A DNA stretch of 64,000 nt, taken from Cyclina sinensis (Eukaryota > Mollusca > Bivalvia > Venerida > Veneridae). Below the pieces are notes generated by a model, which worked only from the letters and a program-made list of their open reading frames with translations, was not told where the DNA came from and did not search any database. A program made the position numbers and the translations under genes. This document shows positions 11,960-23,389 of this stretch, in pieces (position 1 is the stretch's first letter; the number at the start of each line of letters is the position of its first letter). The DNA is taken from NCBI GenBank assembly GCA_012932295.1, contig JAAONU010000123.1:5890001-5954000 (forward strand), read 5' to 3'.

Positions 11960-13511
11960 AACAAGAGGGCCATAATGGCCCTGGATTGCTCACCTGAGTT
12001 CTTTGGCTGTGGGTCTGCTGTTAAGCAAACGTCAGAAGCAATATGACATTTTTTGATTGAAGATTTTGAAAGATCTATACAAATAAAATCCATGGGGCAG
12101 TGGCAATTCTGATCTAGCAGATTGTGATAAGATGTCATTTGAAGCAAAATTAAAATTAATTTTTAGTTATTGCTGCAATTTTGTGCTAAAGAGTGGAACC
12201 ATTTGAGCAATTTTAATAGGTGGATATATAATGAACATTCCTGTGGAATTTGTGGGAAAAAGAACTTGCTATTTTTAGCTCTTGTGGCCATTTAGTGCAG
12301 TGGAGTGGAACCATTTGAGCAATTTTAATAGAGGGCTATGTTTTGGATCATTTCTGTGAAATTTGGTGGAAAAAGACCTTGCAGTTTAGGAAAAGATGTT
12401 GTATGAGTTTTTTTTCTAATTTTAGCTTTTGCAGCCCTTATGTGCAATGGAGTGGAACAGTTTGAGTGGAACCTTTTGAGCAATTTTTACAGAAGGCTCT
12501 ATATGAAACATCTCTGTGAAATTAAGTGGGAACCTGCAGTTTGGAAGGCCAGGGATGCTGTTTGATTTTTCCCCCTATTTTTAGCTTTTGCAGCTCTTAT
12601 GTGCAATGTAGCAGAACAGTTTGGGCAGTTTAAGGAAAGTACAATATTGGGATCATTTCAGTCAAGACTGATGAAAAATGGCTTTGTGGTTTTGGAGATG
12701 TCATTTGGAAGCAGACATTGACAAAAATCTATTTTAAGCTCTTATGGCCATTTTGTGCAGTGGAGCAGAACTATTTGAGCAAACTATGAAAGATATGAAA
12801 GGAACATTTCTGCAAAATTTTGTAAAAAATGACCTTGCAGTTTAGGAGGAGAATGATGTTGTTTGATTTTTTTTTCTAGTTTTAGCTTTTGCAGCCTATG
12901 TGCAAAAACACAGAGCAGTTCCAGCAATTATAAAAAAGGGCAATATATGGAACTTTTGTTACTGTGTTAGCAGTTTCTGAGGAGAAAACTTGTTTTCAAA
13001 GTTTTCCATATAGTCATAAAGTGAAAATGGGGCCCAACCTTGTTGGCTATGTCTTAATTTTAAGTCTGACATGGCCTGAACACTGTGAAGGAATTTGGTA
13101 AGAGCCAGCCCACATAAGAAACATTTCTGTAAAGTTATTTTGAAACTGTGTCAGCAGCTTTTGAGGAGAAGATTTCTAAATTTTCGTAATAGTAATAAAG
13201 TTAAAACAGGTCCTGCCCTCAGTAAGCCATGTTTTTAAAGGGACCAAAATGGCTTGAAGGAATTATAAATAGCCACATCAGGAACATACCTCTAAAATGG
13301 TTTGCAAACTGAGGGAAAGAGTTCTAAAGTTCTTTTTCTTTTTTAAAGTTTTAAATGGGACTACTTGATATTAAGGAATTAGAAACAGGACCAACAATGG
13401 GACACAATTTTAGGGGAAGATGTTGTTTGCAAGAAACCGATGATGATGGATTAATGACGATGGACAAGGTACAGTCACCCACCAATACAGCCCACCCTTA
13501 AGCACTTTGGA
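11960..13511 (-). mobile_element. Degenerate Helentron-like (HINE) element with tandem core, minus orientation
   Basis: Read on the minus strand, the 3' end is at 11960: CTCAGGTGAGC, then the palindrome GGGCCATTATGGCCC and TCTTGTT, the same terminus as the copies at 31177, 38451 and 57387. The other end (about 13485-13511) keeps only AAAGTGCTTAAGGGTGGGCT, a diverged form of their 5' hairpin. In between are roughly ten degraded units around 'gcagtggagtggaaccatttgagcaatttt', 130-150 bp apart. Boundaries at the 13.5-kb side are approximate. Confidence 0.65.
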
Positions 13512-14500
13512 TATAAGAAATTCTGTAACAATATGTTTTTGTACTTAAGGTTTAATTGCCACTCTTGATAATTTCAATGTACATCTTGTCACATTAACAA
13601 GTCATTCCAGCACTCATTTTCATTGGACGTTTATGATGTGAAGGGTACTACCAAGCAGAAGTAAATATCAATATCCTGAAGCAGAAAGGGTCCTTAATTA
13701 TCTATTTTAACGATCTACATTTATACAGTATTTTGTTCAAACCTGATAAAATTACTTTTTGTTCCATCCAGAAGTATTTTTCATTAGGTTAATATGAATT
13801 TTTTTCGCCATTTGAATCTATTTTTTGGTCTTATTACATAACTGCTTTTCCTAGTTAGGACTGCTCAGACTTCTATAGACACTAGCAGCTGACAAGATGA
13901 CATTCTCTCTTACTGCTGCCAAATGCAGCCATTCAAATATGACAAAAATATCAGTATTCAATATTCAGCTCTACTTCTGTATTTCACACTTAGCTCTTCT
14001 TCATTTGTTGACTAGATTTCAAGCTGCTCAGCTAAGATGGTAAAAATGTCAATACTATTCCGGAAACTCATCACTCTGAACATTTCCGCTTTCATCATCA
14101 TGTGGAGTATTCAATTTAGCTCTACGATACTGAGGAGCCTCCTATCATTACCAGAGATATGAACTGGAATTGCAAATAATGGCAGTAATTGCATAAAAGC
14201 ATAATAATAATCGGAAGATATTCTAACCAAGAAAATATAGGAAGTAAGTGAGATTTTTTTCAAGAAGGCTCTAAACATACAATTTTTTCAAGATTTTTTC
14301 TTGATAGAGAACTAGAAGATTGATCATAAAAATTTTCTTAAAACTTCTTAATGGTAGAAAGCCCTTTAAGAACATGAAAAAAAAAGATTACACCAATAAC
14401 CAGTTAATCTGTCAATTAAAATCCAACACAGAAGGGTTAAAGTTTTAATTTGTTTCTGAAAGGTTATCATTTGAATAGTCAAAGGACAATCAATTTTATG
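13512..14500. other. Non-coding DNA, no clear element
   Basis: Ordinary AT-rich sequence. A 28-codon minus-strand frame at 14055-14141 was considered as a terminal exon and rejected. Confidence 0.3.
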
Positions 14501-14502
14501 TG

Positions 14503-14632
14503 GAGGAGCAGTGGTTGAGGGGTTAGAGGGCATGACTCCTGAACTGAAGGTTGCAGGGTAAGTCTCCAATGACTTTCTGCATTCCACACTTTCAACGCAA
14601 GAACTGGTTTGAACCCAGAAAGCAGTCATGGA
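14503..14632 (+). repeat. tRNA-derived SINE copy
   Basis: The head resembles a tRNA: AGTGGTTGAGGGGTTAGAGG (A-box region), CATGACTCCTGAACTGAAGG (anticodon-arm-like), then a degraded B box (GTTGCAGGGTAAGTCTCC). It continues into TTCCACACTTTCAACGCAAG and AACTGGTTTGAACCC, shared with 3724-3912. The B box is too damaged for a functional tRNA. Confidence 0.55.
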
Positions 14633-14681
14633 GAGGGATTAACTTGCTTCCTGGTCAATAAAATCAAATCAATATCACAAA

Positions 14682-14940
14682 CAGCCAGCTTAGATGGTAA
14701 ACCATCGGATTGTGAATCCTGGGGTTCCCTTTGATAATTGATCTTGGACAATGCATCTAAGGGTCATTTTTCCTTCAACTCTGATTCAAGTGAGGAAGCC
14801 GTCCCTTGCATTGGGCAGAGAACTTGTTGGATACCCAGTAACACTTGTTAGGTGGACTTGCCACCAAGATATGACCAAACATTGGTTAAAACTGGCTTTT
14901 AATCCCCATTAAACAAACAACCAGACAAAAAAATCATAAA
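14682..14940 (+). repeat. tRNA-derived SINE with A-rich tail
   Basis: The head CAGCTTAGATGGTAAACCAT then CGGATTGTGAATCCTGGGGT mimics a tRNA A box, anticodon arm and start of a B box. The body holds GTTGGATACCC and the tail CTTTTAATCCCCATTAAACA followed by (AAAC)n-like bases, a tail common in mollusc SINEs. It sits directly after the SINE at 14503-14632. Confidence 0.6.
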
Positions 14941-15708
14941 ACAGATCATTCTATACAGACTGATGTTGATCATGGTTCAAGAACACTAAATGGCTGCAAA
15001 ACTAGAACGTTGGATACCTATTTTCAGCTGAACTAAAACTGGAACCACTCAATCAGTAACTATGAGCATAATGTTTTTTAACTGAGGCATATTCTGTAGA
15101 CAACAATTGTTTATCTGCAAGTAGTTCAGACAATTCTATCTAAAAAATTTCGCATGGAACGGCTTCATCAATTTCTTGGTTTATTTTTGTGTTTCAGTCA
15201 AAGACAAATTACAAAGAAATAGCATGACTGTAGGAGATGTAATTATCTTAATTACAAAAGAGAGTCATTAAGTTAACTACCGGTACAAAGATAATTATCA
15301 CTAGAAGAAACCTTTTATTTCTATGTAGGGAGCTTTAATTAAGTTTCAGCCTCCTAATTTTACGTAGTGATGACGTAAATTCCAACATTAGTAAATATGT
15401 ACAAGGTACTTCTTAACATACAAGACAGAGATCTGTGACTTGTTACATGCTAGTCAATGTCTGGCCTACAAACTTTTCAAGACAATTGGTCCAACTGACC
15501 TGCAAGATTTTACTTGTCTTTAGTTTTTATTGTTTGGACCTAGAGAATGTGCCTGTAACCCCACTGAAATATTGCTTCTTATGTTCATACAGACATACAA
15601 CAGTTTTGACAGGAACTTCATCAATGATCCACACACAACAAGTACCACTAGTAACATGGTTAATCCCTCCGACAGGAACTCACCTGAAGGATGTATTTTC
15701 ACTCTGAC

Positions 15709-16147
15709 AGTGTATTAAGTTTGAAGTAAATCCCTCAAGTACTTTTGGAATTATGCTTCAGACAAAGTTTTTCAAGTAAATCTGATAAAGGGGAATAACT
15801 CTAAAAGTAGGCAAGGTAGAGTTATTGTTCAATGCACTTCCTACCAATGTGTTATGTCAGTGTATTAAGTTTGAAGTAAATCCCTCAAGAATTTTTGGAG
15901 TTATGCTCTGGGCAAAACTTTTTAGGTAAATCTAATAAAGGGGAATAACTCTAAAAGTAGGCAAGGTAGAGTTATTGTTCTTGCACACTGCACTTCTTAC
16001 CAATGTGCTCTGTCAGTGTATGAAGTTTGAAGAAAATTGTAAAAGTACTTTTGGAGTCTTGCTCTGGACAAAATTGGGATGGACGCACAGACGGACGCAC
16101 GGACAGAGACCATTTCTAATATCCCTTCCGCCTTTGGTGGAGGGATA
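15709..16147 (+). mobile_element. Second ~150-bp-module element with terminal hairpin
   Basis: Three head-to-tail units (starts about 15709, 15859, 16014) contain CAGTGTATTAAGTTTGAAGT, GAATAACTCTAAAAGTAGGC and AGAGTTATTGTTC. The last unit runs into GGATGGACGCACAGACGGAC. A terminal hairpin follows: TATCCCT at 16120-16126 pairs with AGGGATA at 16141-16147. It has the same architecture as 5510-6137 but a different core and a different hairpin. Confidence 0.7.
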
Positions 16148-16149
16148 AA

Positions 16150-17300
16150 TCAGACCAGTAAAAAACAGGTCTTATAAATGCAATACTGGTCATACCAACA
16201 AACTTTAATTCTACATTAAGATCTTGGTTCTTTTAGATTCAATTAAGAGTCAATTAATAATAAAAACATCTTTCAATGTTTTTTGCAAGTCATTAATGTA
16301 CCCTGTAAATTTATTTTCAAGTTGCTAGGCAGAAAACAGAATAAAAGTGCTTGAAATGGTTTCTGAATCTTACACCCTTAGACAAAATACTCATACAAAC
16401 TTATATTTTGTGGTTCCAATACTGGTAATTGTGAGACCTAGATAAATTTGGTATAAAGATACTCAGTAGACCAGACTGCTATGATAGCAAAGTACTCAAT
16501 TAATTGACATCAAAAGACCTATAGTCTAAGATCAAGTAAAACAATGGAATTCCTTTTTTTATAATTTGTCAAATTTAAAATAAAACAACTTTGAGATTTT
16601 AAAGCTAAACTTTTTTTAAGAATTGAATTTACATCCACTTATGCCTGTATCATTTACATATGAAAATACAGATCGTTTTTTACATATGAAAATACAGAGT
16701 TGTTTTAATACTCCATTTATTATCACACAGTGCTTTGAATATCGAGGCTAGCGTATGAATAGAATAGACAATTTTAGTTTATCGAAACTTGTGCTTAGTT
16801 AAGGACTGCTATTTCCTCACCAGATCAGTTGTTTTGTCAGTTTGAAACATGGAACATATTGACTTTGGTTCAATGTTACTGATAGTCATACTATTAAAGA
16901 GGATTTTTAGAAATCTCGGATCAGCTGAAATAAATTAAAACAGATGGCATAACATTGTCGTACTGAAAGGTTAATTTCCAGAAAAGGTAAAACCAATCAT
17001 AAGTTATCAATATTCCACAGGAATCAATGTTGACTGAGGCTGGCCATGTTGATATTGGCATGGAATATATTGTAAAGGCAAACATTCTCTATTCCGTAAT
17101 TCCAGTGAAATCCAACATACTTAGGTATTGATCCACTCGGTATTGTTCTGTTTTTCCTGTTTGTCACAGCCGTAATTCAGGGTTTCTTTTGTAACGAACA
17201 AGCAGAGACATTCCTCCACTGTGTATTCATGAAGAAAATGAGATTCATTGAATTTCCTAAATGCTATCTTGTGGGGTTCTCTTAAAATCAAATAATGATT
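16150..17300. other. AT-rich non-coding DNA
   Basis: Only a short direct duplication is evident at about 16657-16699 (TTTACATATGAAAATACAGA repeated once). No gene is supported. Confidence 0.3.
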
Positions 17301-17334
17301 TCTCATGTCTGTTAGCACCATCCATTTCAAAGAA

Positions 17335-17545
17335 TTCTTTTTTAACCCTGACCCTACTAAACTTCTAAAATGGACTAATCCATCATTCAATTTGAGCAAA
17401 CCTATTTCTAATTTAGAGTGGGTACTTACTGCTAACCTAAATGACTTAATAATGAACATTGCAGATCATGATCAGACTGAACAAAAGTGTGGACTGATGT
17501 GGTCTGCACTGATTGTGGTAACAAAATCAGCTGAAGACAACAGGG
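17335..17545 (+). repeat. Dispersed mollusc-type repeat
   Basis: The blocks TTTTTAACCCTGACCCTACT, AAAATGGACTAATCCATCAT, CAATTTGAGCAAACC and GCAGATCATGATCAGACTGA look like a diverged copy of a repeat I associate with heterodont bivalve genomes. The open frames here on both strands (17121-17459 minus, 17305-17562 plus) are by-products. Family name and exact ends are unknown. Confidence 0.5.
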
Positions 17546-17559
17546 TATTAAAGAGTTAT

Positions 17560-18990
17560 TAATACTGTTCTTAATTTACATTTGAATATTTGTAAAAGGT
17601 TTAAACAAATTTTCATGAATTAAAAAGATGTTCATATCATGTAATAATGTTTGTGAGTCATCTTTTTTCTTTAAATTCTGTCACCAATCTTGGTACTTAA
17701 TACAATCTTTCTATTATTTTCTCTTGTATAACTGTTCAAAGTTTTGACTTATTAATATTGAAAATTTTTTAATTAAACATGAATAATTTGTCTTCCTTTA
17801 CTAAACCACCTGGTGCAGAAATTTCTAGACTCCATAATTAAATCTTCTACAGACTTTTGAAGCTGCATAATTCTATTTGAACAATAGCATTTCTCATGGA
17901 TAGGAGTATTAATTGCAAATTTACATAAAGAACAACTAACAGTGTAGACTGTAGACTGTAGACCATAACCACACTGTAAAAACAAAGATGCTAAATGTAC
18001 TACATGTACAATGTTACAGCTAAAATAGTACAGCCTTATCAAATATCATACTTCCTAATACATTTTTTCATTAAATTTTCTAATCATTCACATGAGAGCT
18101 GCTAAACACAGAACGCCTTTATGTATTCTCATATTACAAAAATATGATCAATATAGTAATAACATTTAACTTCACAACTAAACCTTTTTTTCATACATGA
18201 TGATTAAATGATTATCTATTTTCAGTGTTGCCCTAAACTGTGAAGGATGGGTGTGAAACATCTACCACCTGCAAAAGAACTCTGAATAATACACAATGAA
18301 CCTACATGTATAGCTTAACACCTGTATTTTTGTTGACTGGCCATCACCATACAGTGATCTGTGTCAAAGCACAACTTAAGTATTGAACCTAACAGAAACA
18401 TTACTAATTGACAGTAAACCATGCAGAAAATTTTCTAGAATAGACCTTCTTAACTATGAATGCATACTATAGAGGTATACAAAAGGAAAGGTTTGTATTC
18501 CACAGATAAATTTACCATCTACCAGAAATGATGGGTAAACTTAACTACATAATTTGTAAAATCATTTTGATTGTTATTACTAGGGTCCTTTTGCAAGTGT
18601 AAAGTACTGTTTAAAGTGGTATTTAAAAAATCTATGTTACTGAAAAATACTGAACTGAAATCAGTCGTAACTGGATCATGAAAATCATTTATTTGCATTT
18701 CATCATAATTGAATTCATGTAATGATGTTGAGATTTTGTTTTTGTTGTTTGGTGTTGTTGTTGTTGTTTTTTTCAAAGCTATATTTCTGTTACTTGAAAT
18801 ATAATATGCATACCAAAATGTATTCAAATCTACATTTGTATACAATGAGGTTACAGTATTTCTAGTATTTGCCTTCAGTTTTCTTATTTGTTTGATTCAA
18901 TTTTAAAGCAATGCTATTTTTGAATACTTTGAAGCATACATCTATTGTAAATTGACATATTAGACTATTTAGAAAAGGTGAAATCTCTGT
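17560..18990. other. Probable first intron of the SLC2A13-like gene, no exon recognised
   Basis: If the transporter gene continues to the left, this is intron. I looked on the minus strand for the expected next block (VPVYIAEVSPP, GRLVTINTLFITGGQ) and did not find it. A (GTT)n-like tract lies at about 18740-18770. The 108- and 89-codon minus frames lack any domain. Confidence 0.35.
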
Positions 18991-18997
18991 TACAAAC

Positions 18998-19442
18998 CTA
19001 TGGCGGCTCCTGCAAGAACCCTGCCTGACAGCAACATATATTTGTCAACAGCAATGCCCATCAGAATTGCTGCAGCTGTAAACACAAGACAAGAACTCAA
19101 GATAACACCTCGGCGCCCCATTCTGTCGTTTAGACAGCCCCCTATGATAGCAAAAAGAGCAGCTGACCCAACTGTGACCGCTACAATCATTTCCTGCCAT
19201 AGTGACGTCAATCCAAATTCATTCCTTAATAAAATCATAGCACCTGAAATTACACTTGTATCATATCCAAATAAAAATCCACCGAGGGCTGCAAAAAACG
19301 TCAAAACGTAAACAAAACATGGTGTTTTTGTCCTTTCTCTAATACTGTCAATTTTCAAATCCAGTCTTTCGTCATCTGAATCATCGTATAATGTTTTGGG
19401 CCTTCGACCATTTGCACCTTTGAGTTTACGCGTCCGTTCCAT
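18998..19442 (-). CDS. SLC2A13: First coding exon of a proton/myo-inositol cotransporter (SLC2A13/HMIT-like)
   Basis: The exon encodes the first 148 residues of a sugar-porter-type MFS transporter plus one base of codon 149. Residues 1-40 are hydrophilic and acidic/basic (cytosolic tail). The first membrane helix (about 41-62) carries GGFLFGYDTSVISGA, the sugar-transporter signature seen in HMIT. Two more helices lie at about 85-103 and 112-130, with the MFS loop motif DRMGRR at 106-111; a fourth begins at GRVLAGAAIG. Known family members couple proton and myo-inositol uptake. The start is the first ATG after an in-frame TGA (19494-19496 on the plus strand). The exon ends in ATAG before a GTTTGTAA donor at 18997, phase 1, about where human SLC2A13 exon 1 ends. 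The later helices were not found in 1-18997, so the next exons lie left of the window or were missed. Identification rests on remembered family sequence. Confidence 0.88.
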
Positions 19443-19830
19443 GTCTGCATGGAATAACTTCTGATTTTTTGGAGCACTTGTGAGAATACAAAATCACATG
19501 TTGAACGTTTACGCGCCAACTGTCATCTGAGAGCTTGTAATCGATTTCCAATGAGAAGATTCATTGTCAAGGGAGACAAATGTCCAGTAAATGTCGCAAG
19601 TACGCTAGGCGCGATTATCATAAATCTTAACATGATTGTCCTGCTTTTTTCTTGCAATTGTAAGATTTTTGGCGAATGTTATACAGCCGATGCCAGAACT
19701 GTTAACAGACTTTTGGACCAATTAGTCAAACTTAATTGACATTTGATATATTGAAGCATTATCACTCGAGATGATGGATAGTGCACACAGTGTGCGAAAA
19801 TCAAAGCTATCAAATCTTCTTATGTTGCAT
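19443..19830 (-). promoter_or_regulatory. 5' UTR and promoter region of the SLC2A13-like gene
   Basis: This stretch lies immediately upstream of the transporter start codon. It contains no further in-frame ATG before a stop, so it should hold the 5' UTR and core promoter. I see no convincing TATA box at a fixed distance. The assignment is by position only. Confidence 0.35.
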
Positions 19831-19837
19831 TATTTTA

Positions 19838-20366
19838 GGCGAGGGGAAAATCCCGGGATCCGGGACCCGGGTCGCCCGGGATCCGGGATCGTATTAAACA
19901 TACAGGGAAACAATAAACAGTGTTGGTTTTGATATTTGTCGTAATATGTGGCAATAAAACAGTTACATTATTTGATTTTTGTGATAACGAAATAAACAAA
20001 TGTTTATTCAAAACCTATTTTGCTTAGATACTTTTTTTAAATTACCACGTACTTTTGGTAATACTTTATAAAGAATTTCAGTACACATGTTAATAAGATA
20101 TTAAAATGCTAATATAGTAATAAAAAGAATGTCGCTACTTTATTCAATATAAAAAATAAAATCCATCAATGATAAAATTAATTTACTGAAAAAAAAAGGT
20201 TTTCACGCCTATTCTATACATGCTTATCTGTAACTAAAGGCAAGCGACAATCGATAATTTATCGATGACACCTATGGCAGGTTGTGTATTCCCGGTATTA
20301 CTATATGTTTAATACGATCCCGGATCCCGGCTTTTCTAAAGACGATCCCGGGATTTTCCCCTCGCC
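19838..20366. mobile_element. 529-bp MITE with long GC-rich inverted ends and 9-bp target duplication
   Basis: The outer 23 bp (19838-19860) starting GGCGAGGGGAAAATCCCGGG are perfectly inverted at 20344-20366. A second inverted block inside, containing GGGATCCGGGATCGTATTAA, is repeated in reverse at about 20308-20335. ATTATTTTA flanks both sides (19829-19837, 20367-20375). GC-rich arms enclose an AT-rich centre. No transposase is present. A 9-bp duplication suggests Mutator-like mobilisation. Confidence 0.88.
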
Positions 20367-20547
20367 ATTATTTTAGTAACTTGTAAATGACATTTATTAG
20401 CAAAAATAAGATACACAACCAATACTCTTCTACTGATAACGCGGCACATAGATCTGTCGTACGTTGAAAAGGCTTCAATAAAATTAACCAACTTGTGGTG
20501 TCAAGAATTAAAATACGGACGAGAATGCCAATGTTATATAGAGGATA

Positions 20548-20699
20548 TTTGTTTGTTTTTGTGGAAGATGAGAATTTATTTCATCGAGTGAACACCATAT
20601 GTGATATTTTCACGAGTGGCGCAGCCAAGAGTGAAAATATAAACATATGGTGTTCACGAGATGACATAAATTCCCATCTTCCACTAAAAAACAAACAAA
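20548..20699. repeat. Long hairpin repeat, arms of about 66 bp
   Basis: The arms 20548-20613 and 20631-20699 are inverted copies, from TTTGTTTGTTTTT and GTGGAAGATG at the outside to CACCATATGT and TATTTTCAC near the centre. The centre GTGGCGCAGCCA is itself almost palindromic, so the whole 150 bp folds on itself. Open frames on both strands here are mirror images of the same sequence and not genes. Confidence 0.8.
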
Positions 20700-21439
20700 T
20701 TTTCTTTTTATTTTATGCCAACACGTCAAAAATGGGTATTTTATGACATTTTTTCTCAGGGCCTTCAATAAATTCCCCATGATGAGCCCCAAATCAGTTA
20801 ATGCGTACTTTGGTTACTCCGCACAAAAAAAGTGCAGACAATCTCCAATACATATGATAACTTTACTTCTGCTGAAATAAATTGAATACACTTTCATCAA
20901 ATAACATTTATTTTTCTCTACACAGTTTATCAATATTTTTTGAATTTTAGCCATACATACTTTAATTATAAAAGCGGATTAATACCGAGTAATATTCAAT
21001 CAATTGAATTGAAAGTCGGCCATATTGGATATTGTCCATGTGAGTTATGTAAACAAATCAGACATTTTAAATAATTTATGTTGAATTTCATCATTGTTCA
21101 CAACTAGTTAGGCTCAGGGTTTCAATATTATAACTGGATTTAACAAGGTAAATAAATTTCACTCACTGTCACTGTCTGAAATACAGCGGATTCTCTTGTA
21201 TTTACGTGGTGGGGAAAAGTAGTTTCGGAACAAACAGTGGATTATCAAAATGGTAATTTCACTGATTCAAAACAGTGGATTATCACTTTTATCTCACTGA
21301 TATTTCCCTAGATTTAATAAAACCGTATTATTGGATTCGGCCAAACTTTATAAAATTTGTAGAACTGATAAACGCGACAAATAAGACTGTAATTACTAAA
21401 CTTTCAACTTATACATTTAAAGCCTTTGAAACCCGACAA

Positions 21440-21703
21440 AATGTTTTGAAATATTTTTGATATCATGGAACTGTTTTATAGTTGTAAGACATATAAAACT
21501 CTTCTGTCTCTCCCAAAACTTTGTAAGCATGTGCTTATTGTAATCGTTTTCAAATACATGTTTGTTAAAAATTTCAAAATTTGTAATTTATGATTGTCTT
21601 CAATTGCTTACCATGTCACATGTTTTATGGTTACTGTTCTATGTATATTTGTTCATGGGCCATTATGGCTTATTACGAAATAAACTATCTATCTATCTAT
21701 ATT
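21440..21703 (+). mobile_element. 3' end of a non-LTR retrotransposon (5'-truncated LINE tail)
   Basis: TTCATGGGCCATTATGGCTT is followed by AATAAACTATC and a (CTAT)n tail at 21686-21699. A short conserved 3' block, an AATAAA-type signal and a microsatellite tail are typical of invertebrate LINE 3' ends. No reverse-transcriptase codons remain. The left boundary is a guess. Confidence 0.45.
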
Positions 21704-22957
21704 TCATTGGTAGGCATAAAATAAATAATGATCTTTTGTTTTCCTTTTCAGAGATGAACACGTGAGAAAATAGAAATCGTGGAATCTAGCTCTACACAAG
21801 ATGTCTATGCGTTATTTGAAATAAAGTGATTGGGTGAAATGGAATTGTTCACTTTATCAAACATTTAATAAAAGTGATATTTAAGTCTTTAAATTTAACG
21901 GTTTTGCTACAATGGAAAGTAAATTTTCACGAAAACAGTTCTGCTCTTTTTTGGTATAAATGTAGAATTTATCAAATGTCAAACGGGACTGTAAATTTTC
22001 CCGCAAATATTTTTCACAATAGTTCACAATAATTTGTCATAAAAAAATGACATGAATGCAACAGTATATTTATAACCGAAAACCTTCCACATTATGGTCC
22101 ATCATTTAAATTTGAACCGCATTCATAATTATGCTTGCTCATTTCAATTTTCATTTTTGTGACCATGACCTACTTTCTGTTTTTGGCGCTACATTTGGAC
22201 ACAGATTTATATAGTTTTGCCTGCAAATTTTAACTTTGACTGATGCTGACTTTGATCCATCGGCTGAATTCTTGTTGAAGTTACAAAAAGAAATTTAAAA
22301 TTTTTGCATCCAAATGATATTCACACAGCATAACGTCTAGTCAGTGCAGCAAGCGAGGGTCCAGGTAACGAACTCGCCATTAAGTTAAAATAATTGCGAG
22401 TGTCTGCATATGCTGTACTTTACTTGAATGTCTTTCATTGGCCTTGGTGTTAAGAGCATTTTGTACTCATGTGAGCAATATAGGACCATCATGGACTTCT
22501 TGTTCAGAAAGGAACAAAACAGTTAGACCATCATTATAACAAAAATATTGGTATCTTACCAAGGAAATATCTGAAGGTAAATAACACAAGTCGGAAAATG
22601 TGTCTCTGTAGCACCGACTTAAACCAACAAGAACGTCACGAGCCTGCAGACGTTTCTCATGACGTTTTTATCACTGAGCAGAAGTAGGGATTAACGTCGG
22701 GTTTTTTTACAAGATCCTTTTAAATAAAAAAGTAATATGTAATCTACATAAAAAGTTCTGTAGTAAAAAAATTCGAAATAGTTCAAAATGGGCCTTTGAT
22801 TCGCATCTAGCCGCTGCCACAATACAAGCAGACTTGGTGATATAAGCTGTTGAAGTTATTGAAACAACAAGATAAGTTACATTCATGCATAAATTCCTGA
22901 AAGGAATATGATACAAATATTTTTAACAAAGCTCAGAATAAATATTTTTCAGAAATA

Positions 22958-23300
22958 CAGGGTGTCTCAGAATATATTATCACTTAACAAATGCTATTAA
23001 CTTTGTCAATAATGCTTCGATATAGACAAATGTGGTCACCAGTTTAAGGTAATTTGTGTACGATTTTGCTCATTATTAGAATGGCGTCATTGACGTCATG
23101 ATGACGTCATTCATTTACAGGTTTCCAAAATGGCTGACATTGAAATTGTTAGGCTCTTCTACTAAAATGGCAAATTTCTATTGTGCGAAGAAAATTGTTT
23201 AAAATCCTTCATTAAAGGCACCTTCCAATAAACAAATCATTAGAGTGGTTAAAAAAATTTAGCATCATGGAACAGTTTCAGACCCGGGATAAATGAGCCA
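22958..23300 (+). pseudogene. Relic of a Tc1/mariner-type element with HTH transposase fragment
   Basis: It begins CAGGGTGTCTCAGAA, a terminus style of mariner/IS630-type elements. After a possible start (ATGGCTGACATTGAAATT at about 23131), one frame from about 23213 reads APSNKQIIRVVKKI, a stop, then HHGTVSDPG. This fits the N-terminal helix-turn-helix block of such transposases (pattern PSxxTIxRxVxKFxxxGTVxD). It contains stops and frame shifts, and the catalytic DDE region is absent, so it is dead. Confidence 0.55.
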
Positions 23301-23385
23301 TTCCTTTACGAGGAGAAGAATAAATGGGCCATTCTTTTACGAGGAGAATAATAACTGGGCCATTCTTTTACGAGGAGAAGGGCGG
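23290..23385. repeat. Short tandem repeat, about 31-bp unit, 3 copies
   Basis: GGGCCATTCTTTTACGAGGA occurs three times in a row with small changes, directly after the transposase relic. Confidence 0.75.
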
Positions 23386-23389
23386 GACT

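Noticed and set aside
14055..14141. Minus-strand 28-codon hydrophilic frame (starts EAPQYRRAKLN, ends DEFPE) that could be a terminal exon of the transporter
   Set aside because: The acceptor is weak, a 28-codon frame is easily open by chance, similarity to HMIT C-termini is only in composition, and no middle exons lie between it and 18998.
14682..14760. Functional tRNA gene
   Set aside because: The B box and acceptor stem cannot be formed; the tail and neighbouring SINE show it is a retroposon.
19000..19311. 103-codon plus-strand frame
   Set aside because: It is the antisense shadow of the transporter exon.
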